Positions 1 through 7,214 of a stretch of 8,199 nt of DNA are shown here, one piece after another. The position numbers were made by a program, and so were the translations under genes. Every line of letters begins with the position of its first letter. Position 1 is the stretch's first letter. The stretch covers positions 1-8,199 of the forward strand of contig DMPD01000257.1 of NCBI GenBank assembly GCA_003456125.1. Reading direction: 5' to 3'. Origin of the DNA: Cyanobacteria bacterium UBA8156 (lineage in GTDB: Bacteria > Cyanobacteriota > Cyanobacteriia > Pseudanabaenales > Pseudanabaenaceae). A model generated the notes under the pieces. The model saw only the letters and a list, made by a program, of their open reading frames with translations, was not told where the DNA came from and made no database searches.

Positions 1-862
1 CAACCACCCCCGGCCCTCCCTCCAGCACGCCCGCCCCCGCCAGCACAATCTCTGCCCGCCGCTCCCCCACCCACTGCGTCCGTTCGCTGGAGGTCGATCG
101 CCGCAACAGCCGCACCGCCTGCTCGACTGCCCCCCGCGAAACTTCGTACCCCTGCAACGTCTCGGGTGTAAACCCCGTGGCCTGCAACCCGACCAATCCG
201 GCCACCGCTTCGACCGTGCCAGAGGTACCGATCAACCGCGGCGGTTTCCCCCCCAACAACGTTCGCAGTTCATCGGTGGGCCGCTCCAGCATCCCCACCA
301 CATACTGCCGCAACCGCTCAAAGTCGGCACTGCCCATCGGGTCTGCCCGCACAAATTCATCCGTCAGCCGCACCGCCCCGATTTTGGTACTGCTCAAATA
401 CGCTGGATCCCGCCCATCCCCCAACACCAACTCGGTGGAACCACCGCCAATATCCAACACAATGTGGGGCTGCCCGCCAAAATCCACCGCGGACAAAACC
501 CCTAAATAAATCCGCCGCGCTTCCTCTGTCCCCGAAATCAACTCGACCGTAATTCCGGTCTCCGCTGCAACCCGCTCGATAAACCACCGCCCGTTGGCGG
601 CCTCCCGAGTGGCACTGGTGGCCACCGCCACCACCTCCGCCACCCGCAAAGCCTGGCACATCCCCCAAAACCGCTTCAACGCAGAGAGCGATCGCCCCAT
701 CGCCACCTCCGATAGATCGCCGGTACGGGCACACCGCTCCCCCAACCGCACGGTCTCCTTCTCGGCCGCCACAATCGTAAAACTCGCCAGCACCGGCTCC
801 ACATCCGCTACCACCATGTGGATGGAGTTGGTACCAATGTCGATCGCCGCCAGTCGCTTCAT
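1..862 (-). CDS. ppx: Ppx/GppA-family phosphatase (exopolyphosphatase), 3' end cut by window edge
   Basis: Read on the minus strand from ATG at 862, this frame is open for 287 codons to the window edge, so the C-terminal part is missing (cyanobacterial members run to roughly 540 residues). It belongs to the ASKHA fold. The phosphate-1 motif AAIDIGTNS is at residues 5-13, SGTEEAR with the conserved catalytic Glu pair at about 113-114, phosphate-2 LDIGGGSTEL at 136-145, and the GTSGT nucleotide-loop-like motif at 212-216. ERRAEIVLAG near residue 267 matches the family's R-x-x-I-x-x-G segment. Known family members release phosphate from polyphosphate and/or hydrolyse pppGpp in the cytoplasm; which reaction this one prefers cannot be told from sequence. 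A purine-rich GGGGGG (867-872) just upstream can serve as ribosome binding site. An ATG at 866 is in another frame and gives no homologous protein. The gene diverges from the metallothionein gene. Confidence 0.93.
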   Translation of the reverse strand, partial: MKRLAAIDIGTNSIHMVVADVEPVLASFTIVAAEKETVRLGERCARTGDLSEVAMGRSLSALKRFWGMCQALRVAEVVAVATSATREAANGRWFIERVAAETGITVELISGTEEARRIYLGVLSAVDFGGQPHIVLDIGGGSTELVLGDGRDPAYLSSTKIGAVRLTDEFVRADPMGSADFERLRQYVVGMLERPTDELRTLLGGKPPRLIGTSGTVEAVAGLVGLQATGFTPETLQGYEVSRGAVEQAVRLLRRSTSSERTQWVGERRAEIVLAGAGVLEGGPGVV

Positions 863-884
863 GCATCCCCCCTACCCTCGGTTC

Positions 885-890
885 ATCATA
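885..890 (-). promoter_or_regulatory. Possible -10 box for the Ppx/GppA gene
   Basis: On the minus strand the hexamer TATGAT lies at 890-885, about 22 bases upstream of the phosphatase ATG. That places a transcription start near 878 with a short leader. No good -35 hexamer stands 17-18 bp further upstream; that position falls against the metallothionein promoter and its operator. The call rests on one hexamer, so it is tentative. Confidence 0.3.
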
Positions 891-908
891 CCGCCACCGG
901 TTTTCGCC

Positions 909-938
909 TTGACATATGAATAGTTGTTCATGTATGAT
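909..938 (+). promoter_or_regulatory. Sigma-70 type promoter of the metallothionein gene
   Basis: A perfect -35 hexamer TTGACA (909-914) is followed after 18 bp by a good -10 hexamer TATGAT (933-938). Transcription would start around 945, giving a leader of about 29 bases that carries the ribosome binding site. It is the strongest promoter visible in the window. The space between the two boxes is filled by an SmtB-like operator, so repression by occlusion of RNA polymerase is the expected mode of control. Confidence 0.8.
911..936 (+). promoter_or_regulatory. SmtB/ArsR-type operator (12-2-12 imperfect inverted repeat)
   Basis: Two 12-base arms (911-922 and 925-936) separated by GT form an imperfect palindrome. 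The inner half-sites are TGAATA (917-922) and TGTTCA (925-930), and 8 of 12 arm positions are symmetric. This agrees with the 12-2-12 operator known for zinc-sensing ArsR/SmtB repressors in cyanobacteria, whose half-site core resembles TGAACA. Its position inside the -35/-10 interval of the metallothionein promoter fits repression released by Zn (or Cd and similar metals). No smtB-like gene is present in the window, so the repressor would be encoded elsewhere. Confidence 0.75.
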
Positions 939-963
939 GATGACATCGATTGGAAAAATACCC

Positions 964-968
964 GGAGG
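964..968 (+). promoter_or_regulatory. Ribosome binding site of the metallothionein gene
   Basis: GGAGG ends five bases before ATG 974. It fixes the start at 974 rather than at the in-frame upstream TTG at 950, which would add eight residues unlike the family. Confidence 0.8.
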
Positions 969-973
969 TCAAA

Positions 974-1144
974 ATGTCGGAAGCTGTACGTTGTGCTTGT
1001 GCGAAGGGTTGTGTGTGCACGGTGTTGCCCGGTCAGGGAGTCGTGGTCGAGGGTCGGGTATATTGCAGCGAAGCCTGTGCCCAGGACCATAGCAGCGGTC
1101 AGGGGTGCGGTTGCGGCGCCAGTGACTGCCCTTGCAATGCTTAG
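974..1144 (+). CDS. smtA: SmtA-type cyanobacterial metallothionein, 56 residues
   Basis: This small cysteine-rich protein sequesters zinc and related metals in the cytoplasm. Ten cysteines lie at positions 7, 9, 13, 15, 31, 35, 45, 47, 52 and 54, with one histidine at 39. The N-terminal C-x-C-x3-C-x-C block, the YCSEACA segment (30-36) and the C-terminal CGC...CPC block follow the layout of Synechococcus SmtA, which is also 56 residues and folds a four-metal cluster around a zinc-finger-like site. By alignment from memory, the SmtA ligand His40 is kept as His39, while the position of ligand His49 (CGH) is a cysteine here (CGC, Cys47). The ATG start is supported by GGAGG five bases upstream. 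Expression should be controlled by the SmtB-type operator in its promoter, and a hairpin follows the gene, so it is probably transcribed alone. Confidence 0.93.
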   Translation: MSEAVRCACAKGCVCTVLPGQGVVVEGRVYCSEACAQDHSSGQGCGCGASDCPCNA

Positions 1145-1152
1145 GTGTTGAG

Positions 1153-1194
1153 GGTATCCCTGTCCCCTCCCCCGCCGGGGGAGGGGATACCTTT
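1153..1194 (+). terminator. GC-rich hairpin after the metallothionein gene, probable terminator
   Basis: CCCCTCCCCC (1164-1173) pairs perfectly with GGGGGAGGGG (1177-1186) across a three-base loop. Alternatively the outer arms GGTATCCC (1153-1160) and GGGATACC (1184-1191) pair, with a shorter inner stem. The stem begins 8 bases after the metallothionein stop. Only a weak T run follows (CTTTCATT), so intrinsic termination may be imperfect. It could also be a dispersed repeat. Confidence 0.5.
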
Positions 1195-1243
1195 CATTGC
1201 CCACCTCATGCCCTGGGGGTTCGGTTTTGGGGGCATCGTCTTT

Positions 1244-1249
1244 TACAAT
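1244..1249 (+). promoter_or_regulatory. Possible -10 box for the Nudix gene
   Basis: TACAAT lies 27 bases before the Nudix ATG and resembles a -10 hexamer. The upstream partner (TTCGGT, 1220-1225, 18 bp away) is a poor -35. A HIP1 octamer (1254-1261) immediately follows. The placement between the hairpin and the gene makes a separate promoter plausible, but the call is weak. Confidence 0.3.
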
Positions 1250-1276
1250 AGCGGCGATCGCCCAGCCGGACATCCC

Positions 1277-1816
1277 ATGCAACACCAAGTGCAATTTCAG
1301 CGGTTGTATTACCGCAGCCGTAAATTTGCCTATCGGGTTGAAGCCCTGAAACTGCCCAACGGGGCCGAAGGAGAATATGCCTACATCGAGCATCCAGGGG
1401 CCGGCGTGGTGGTACCCATTGCCCCGGATGGTCGGTTCGTCCTGGTGCGGCAGTACCGGTTTGCGGTGGGGGCCTATTTGCTGGAATTTCCCGCCGGCAC
1501 CTTGGAGCCTGGCGAAGACCCCGATCGCACGATCGCCCGGGAACTCGAAGAAGAGACCGGTTACCACGCCCAGCAGTGGCAGTATCTGGGGGCCTTCTTT
1601 TTGTGTCCGGGGTATTCCACCGAAAAAATCCATGCCTATCTGGCGCGCAATTTGACTGTGTTGGCGGTGCGTCCCGAAGGGGACGAAGACGAAGACCTGG
1701 AAACCGTCTTGTACGATCGCGACCAGTTGGAAGCCCTGTTGTCGGGGGCCGATCCCAACGCCCTGTTGGATGCCAAATCGATCGCCGCTTACCACCTGGC
1801 CCAACGGCATTTGTGA
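1277..1816 (+). CDS. Nudix hydrolase, ADP-ribose pyrophosphatase-like
   Basis: A 179-residue cytoplasmic Nudix enzyme. The Nudix box at residues 74-96 fits G-x5-E-x7-R-E-U-x-E-E-x-G-U at every fixed position; its R-E-L-E-E-E-T-G core binds the catalytic divalent metals. A Pro-Gly pair (111-112, in CPGYSTEKIHAYLA) lies 15 residues after the box. That spacing is a marker of ADP-ribose pyrophosphatases, so cleavage of ADP-ribose to AMP and ribose 5-phosphate is the best guess; other nucleoside diphosphate sugars are possible. The frame is open further upstream to 1145, but those codons run through the hairpin and look non-coding. ATG 1277 (MQHQVQF) gives the usual family length, though no clear Shine-Dalgarno sequence precedes it. 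Confidence 0.9.
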   Translation: MQHQVQFQRLYYRSRKFAYRVEALKLPNGAEGEYAYIEHPGAGVVVPIAPDGRFVLVRQYRFAVGAYLLEFPAGTLEPGEDPDRTIARELEEETGYHAQQWQYLGAFFLCPGYSTEKIHAYLARNLTVLAVRPEGDEDEDLETVLYDRDQLEALLSGADPNALLDAKSIAAYHLAQRHL

Positions 1817-1867
1817 AGAGAATCCCTTATCCTGAGAGCAAGCTGAACGCCGGCCCCGCCCTGAGAT

Positions 1868-1872
1868 GGAGG
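1868..1872 (+). promoter_or_regulatory. Ribosome binding site deciding the DUF29 start
   Basis: GGAGG ends five bases before GTG 1878. The in-frame ATG at 1866 overlaps this motif and has no such site of its own, so the GTG is the likelier start. Confidence 0.6.
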
Positions 1873-1877
1873 TTCTT

Positions 1878-2330
1878 GTGGAAAACACTGCCTTATACGA
1901 AGCCGATCGCCAACTTTGGCTGGCGCACACCGTCGCCCAATTGCAGACGAAAAACCTCACCGACTTGGATTTCGGGAATTTAGTCGAGGAGCTAGAGGGT
2001 TTGGGCCGCAGTGAAAAACAGGCGATCGCCAGCTACCTCCTGCGGCTATGCGAGCACTTGCTCAAGGTTGCCTACTGGGAAACCGAGCGAGAGCGGTGTT
2101 TTCGGGGATGGGATGTGGAAATCGCCCATTTTCGTCTGCAAATTCAAGAACGGCTTAGCGACAGCCCGAGCCTGAAAAATTGGTTAACGGAAAACTTCCC
2201 GCGGCAATACCGCAACGGTCGCAAACTGTTTCTCAAAGCCAGCCAACTGCCAGCCCGCCTGGTGGCCGAAACCCCCGTCTTCACCCTCGAGCAAGCCCTC
2301 GACGAAGACTGGTTGCCTTGGCAGCCCTAG
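1878..2330 (+). CDS. DUF29 family protein
   Basis: A 150-residue protein of the DUF29 family, which is abundant and often multi-copy in cyanobacteria and has no established function. Family hallmarks are visible: an N-terminal Y-x-x-D-x-x-x-W-L segment (residues 7-15), the core LVEELEGLGRSEKQ at 35-48, a helical LLRLCEHLLK segment followed by W (about 56-69), and the C-terminal FTLEQALDEDWLP ending. No signal peptide or membrane segment is seen, so it should be cytosolic. Start choice: GTG 1878 has GGAGG at ideal spacing; ATG 1866 would add four residues. It lies 61 bp after the Nudix gene on the same strand, so co-transcription is possible. I cannot assign a role. Confidence 0.88.
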   Translation: MENTALYEADRQLWLAHTVAQLQTKNLTDLDFGNLVEELEGLGRSEKQAIASYLLRLCEHLLKVAYWETERERCFRGWDVEIAHFRLQIQERLSDSPSLKNWLTENFPRQYRNGRKLFLKASQLPARLVAETPVFTLEQALDEDWLPWQP

Positions 2331-2336
2331 GCAACC
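2311..2336 (+). terminator. Hairpin across the DUF29 stop codon, possible terminator
   Basis: GGTTGCC (2311-2317) and GGCAACC (2330-2336) are perfect inverted arms. Inside them a further T-A pair and two G-C pairs close a four-base loop, with one T-T mismatch. The stem includes the TAG stop (2328-2330). No T run follows, so it is not a classical intrinsic terminator, though it may stall polymerase or protect the transcript end. Confidence 0.35.
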
Positions 2337-2374
2337 CCTATCATGGGTTACAGAATGTAAAGTGAGTTTTTGCC

Positions 2375-4438
<2,064 letters not shown>

Positions 4439-4467
4439 GGCTGGCACCCTTTACCCAAGGAAGAACG

Positions 4468-4476
4468 TGGTAGAGT
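4468..4476 (+). promoter_or_regulatory. Possible extended -10 promoter for the histidine kinase gene
   Basis: TGGTAGAGT fits an extended -10 element (TGn followed by a TATAAT-like hexamer), 41 bases before the kinase ATG. A -35-like TTTACC (4450-4455) stands only 15 bp upstream, so recognition would depend on the extended -10. Weak evidence, but it is the best candidate in the 79-bp gap after the peptidase. Confidence 0.3.
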
Positions 4477-4517
4477 GAGCCCATACTTGCGCTCTGCCAC
4501 TTTCCTCGGTCTGCGTT

Positions 4518-7172
4518 ATGCCGGATCGCACCGCTGCCAATCTCCCCGACGCTTCCAGCAACGATTCTGGGGTCGAGTCTGCAGGCACAACCGCAGTGCC
4601 CCAGCTCCAAACTCAACTCCAAGCTCAACTTCAAACCCAAATCGAGCAGTTGCAGGCGGAGCGGGACGAACTCAAGTTGCTGCTGGAGACCACCACCGAC
4701 CATGCCGATGCCGTTGAGGAGGAGTTGTTCCGGCTCAACCAGCAATTGAGTGCCGAAGTCCAAGAGCGAGCCAAGGCCGAAGCCTCCCTGCGGGTATCCG
4801 AGGCGATCGCCCGTTCCTTGGTGGAGGTTTTGCGGCGGGACAAATACGACCTCGAGATGTTGTTGGAAACCGCCACCCAACACGGTGATGTCGTGGGCAA
4901 CGTCCTCTTGGAGCGGCAGCGGCGGGGCGAAGTCGAGAACCAAGACCTGTTTTATGCCATTGCCGAGACCATTCCCTTGGGTTTAGGGGTCTGTCGGTTT
5001 GCCGATGGGCGGTTGGTGTATGCCAACGAAGCCTTTGAAGAAATTGTGGGCTTGGTGCCCAGTCAGATTCTGAGCAAGTGCCTGCAGGACTTACCGTCGG
5101 TGCCGGAAGAGGGGCAAGCCCTGGTCGCAACCCTGCAGGAGCAGGGCACGGTCATGGAGTGCGAGCTGGAAATCGGGGAAGGGCCCCGCTGGGGAAGTTT
5201 CACCGTGCGTCCCTTGATGTTGCAAGGAGAAGCCGTGCATCTGGTGGTTTTGCAGGACATCACCGCCCGCAAATTGGCCGAAGAGGGGTTGCGGCAATCG
5301 GAGGCCCACTCGCGAGACCTCCTCCGGGATCTCGAAGCCATCGTCGAGCGTCGCACCGCTGCCCTCAAAGAAGCCATGGAAGCCGCCGCTGCCGCCAATC
5401 GGGCCAAGAGTGAATTTTTGGCCAGCATGAGCCACGAACTGCGCACGCCCCTGAACGCCATTTTGGGTTTTGCCCAACTGATGCAGCAGGATGAAACGTT
5501 CCCGGTGTCCCACGGGGAAAGCCTCGAAGCGATCGCCCGGGCCGGCGAGCACTTGTTGGGCACCATCGACGATGTGTTGGAATTGTCGCGCATTGAATCG
5601 GGTCGCTTGAGTTTGCGGGAGACCTCCTTTGATTTGCGGGCCCTGCTGGACGATCTGCACCGGATGATGTCGTTGCGGGCCCGGAGCAAAAACCTGGAAT
5701 TGCGGTTTGAAATAGACGATCGCCTGCCGCGGTATTTGATTGCCGATGCCGGCAAGCTGCGGCAAATTGCCATCAACCTTTTGGGCAATGCCGTGAAATT
5801 TACCAAACGGGGCGGGGTCACCCTCCAAGTCACGGGGCAATTCTTGGCGGAGGGGGGCGATCGCAACTATCGGCTGCAGATCAGCGTGGAAGATACGGGG
5901 CCGGGCATTGCGCCCGAGGAAATGGCCGGGTTGTTCGAGCCCTTTGTGCAAACCGCCAGTGGGCGGCAATCGCAGGAAGGATCTGGGTTGGGGTTAACCG
6001 TCAGCCGCAAGTATGCGCGGTTGATGGGGGGAGATTTAACCGCCACCAGCACCGTGGGTCAGGGCACCCGTTTTCTGTTGGCGATCGCGACGCGGGCCGC
6101 CAAAGCCGCCGAGACCACCCAGGGATTGCGGCCCATTGGGCTGGCCCCCGGGCAGGCGGCCTATCGAATTTTGACCATCGACGATCGCCCGGAGATGCGT
6201 ACCATTGTGCGGCGGTTGTTGGAGACCGTGGGTTTTGAGATTCGGGACGTGGCCACAGCCGAGGAAGCGCTGCATGCCTGGCAGACCTGGCAACCCCATT
6301 TGATCTGGATGGATTTGCAGATGCCGGGTTGCGACGGGTTTGAACTGACCCGTGAAATTCGGCAACAGGAACAGCAACAGGGGCGATCGCCCACGGTCAT
6401 CGTGGCCCTATCGGCGCGGGTTTTTGCCGAAGACCGATCGGCGGCGCTGGCGGCCGGCTGCGACGACTTTGTCAGCAAACCGTTTTTGCGGGATACCCTG
6501 CTCGAGAAAATTTCCCAGCATTTGGGGGCCACCTATATCTATGCCGAAGCCGTAACCAGCGTACCGGGGCGGGAGGTGGTTGCCACCGATTTGCAGCGTT
6601 TGGGTCGGGAGTGGGTGCGCCAACTGCATCAGGCCGCCACCCTCGCCGACAGCGAGCGGGTTCACGAGTTAATCGCCCATTTGCCCAGCGCCGATCCCGC
6701 CCTCCAACAGGGATTGCAGGAATTGGTGAAAGCCTTTCGGTTCGATCGCCTCTTCGATCTGACGGCATGGGCCATGACCCCCATCCCGATTCACGCCCGG
6801 CCGGATATTTTGGTGGTAGAAGACAACCGGGTGAACCAGAAAATTGCGATGCGGATGTTGCAAAACTTAGGGCAGGCCGCCCACTGCGTCAGCAGCGGCG
6901 CCGAGGCCCTGTCCCACCTGCGGGAGCATCCCTACCGCTTGGTTTTGATGGATCTCCAGATGGAGGAAATGGATGGCGTAGCCGCTACCCTCGCCTTGCG
7001 GGCCCTGGAAAGCGCCCAACCGGATCGCCCCCGCGCGATCGTGATTGCCCTCACCGCCAGCACCGACAGCACCAGCCGGGAAGCTTGCCTGAATGCGGGC
7101 ATGGATGATTTTTTGAGCAAACCCTTTCGGCCCGCCGCCTTGCAAGAGCTGTTGGCGCGGTGGTACCAATGA
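4518..7172 (+). CDS. Hybrid sensor histidine kinase: coiled coil-PAS-HisKA-HATPase-REC-REC
   Basis: An 884-residue soluble hybrid kinase; no membrane segment is visible, so it should sense a cytoplasmic signal or partner. Residues about 28-140 form a Gln/Glu/Leu-rich coiled coil with a 60-residue internal repeat. A PAS domain follows (about 144-252; GVCRFADGRLVYANEAF). The H-box SHELRTPLN gives phospho-acceptor His306. The ATPase carries N-box Asn420/Asn424, G1 box DTGPGI from Asp459, the F box FEPF and G2 box GSGLGL at 488-493. REC1 has Asp555/Asp556, phospho-acceptor Asp599 and Lys654. A helical linker (about 672-758) precedes REC2 with Glu768/Asp769, Asp812 and Lys868. All catalytic residues are present, so it should autophosphorylate and pass phosphate to its own receivers. 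No HPt His motif is seen, so onward relay needs a separate HPt protein. No clear Shine-Dalgarno precedes ATG 4518. The ligand is unknown. Confidence 0.95.
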   Translation: MPDRTAANLPDASSNDSGVESAGTTAVPQLQTQLQAQLQTQIEQLQAERDELKLLLETTTDHADAVEEELFRLNQQLSAEVQERAKAEASLRVSEAIARSLVEVLRRDKYDLEMLLETATQHGDVVGNVLLERQRRGEVENQDLFYAIAETIPLGLGVCRFADGRLVYANEAFEEIVGLVPSQILSKCLQDLPSVPEEGQALVATLQEQGTVMECELEIGEGPRWGSFTVRPLMLQGEAVHLVVLQDITARKLAEEGLRQSEAHSRDLLRDLEAIVERRTAALKEAMEAAAAANRAKSEFLASMSHELRTPLNAILGFAQLMQQDETFPVSHGESLEAIARAGEHLLGTIDDVLELSRIESGRLSLRETSFDLRALLDDLHRMMSLRARSKNLELRFEIDDRLPRYLIADAGKLRQIAINLLGNAVKFTKRGGVTLQVTGQFLAEGGDRNYRLQISVEDTGPGIAPEEMAGLFEPFVQTASGRQSQEGSGLGLTVSRKYARLMGGDLTATSTVGQGTRFLLAIATRAAKAAETTQGLRPIGLAPGQAAYRILTIDDRPEMRTIVRRLLETVGFEIRDVATAEEALHAWQTWQPHLIWMDLQMPGCDGFELTREIRQQEQQQGRSPTVIVALSARVFAEDRSAALAAGCDDFVSKPFLRDTLLEKISQHLGATYIYAEAVTSVPGREVVATDLQRLGREWVRQLHQAATLADSERVHELIAHLPSADPALQQGLQELVKAFRFDRLFDLTAWAMTPIPIHARPDILVVEDNRVNQKIAMRMLQNLGQAAHCVSSGAEALSHLREHPYRLVLMDLQMEEMDGVAATLALRALESAQPDRPRAIVIALTASTDSTSREACLNAGMDDFLSKPFRPAALQELLARWYQ

Positions 7173-7183
7173 AGGGATGGCGC

Positions 7184-7189
7184 TAAAAT
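7184..7189 (+). promoter_or_regulatory. Possible -10 box for the Ser/Thr kinase gene
   Basis: TAAAAT lies 12 bases after the histidine kinase stop and 25 bases before TTG 7215, a sensible position for a -10 hexamer. No recognisable -35 lies 17 bp upstream, so this is tentative. Confidence 0.3.
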
Positions 7190-7214
7190 ACCGACAGTTT
7201 TGCGAGCCGTAGCC

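Noticed and set aside
950..973. Earlier TTG start for the metallothionein
   Set aside because: The added residues would overlap the GGAGG ribosome binding site and do not resemble SmtA N-termini; ATG 974 yields 56 residues as in SmtA.
1145..1276. N-terminal extension of the Nudix protein (44 extra residues)
   Set aside because: The extra codons cross the GC hairpin and the -10-like element and give a proline/glycine-rich stretch unlike Nudix enzymes; ATG 1277 gives normal length.
872..1960. A 362-codon open frame on the minus strand opposite the metallothionein and Nudix genes
   Set aside because: It runs antisense through two well-supported genes, the metallothionein promoter and the hairpin, shows no recognisable domain, and is explained by high GC and codon bias of the plus-strand genes.
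5091..5969. Long minus-strand open frames opposite the histidine kinase
   Set aside because: They mirror PAS, HisKA and ATPase codons whose motifs are unmistakable on the plus strand.
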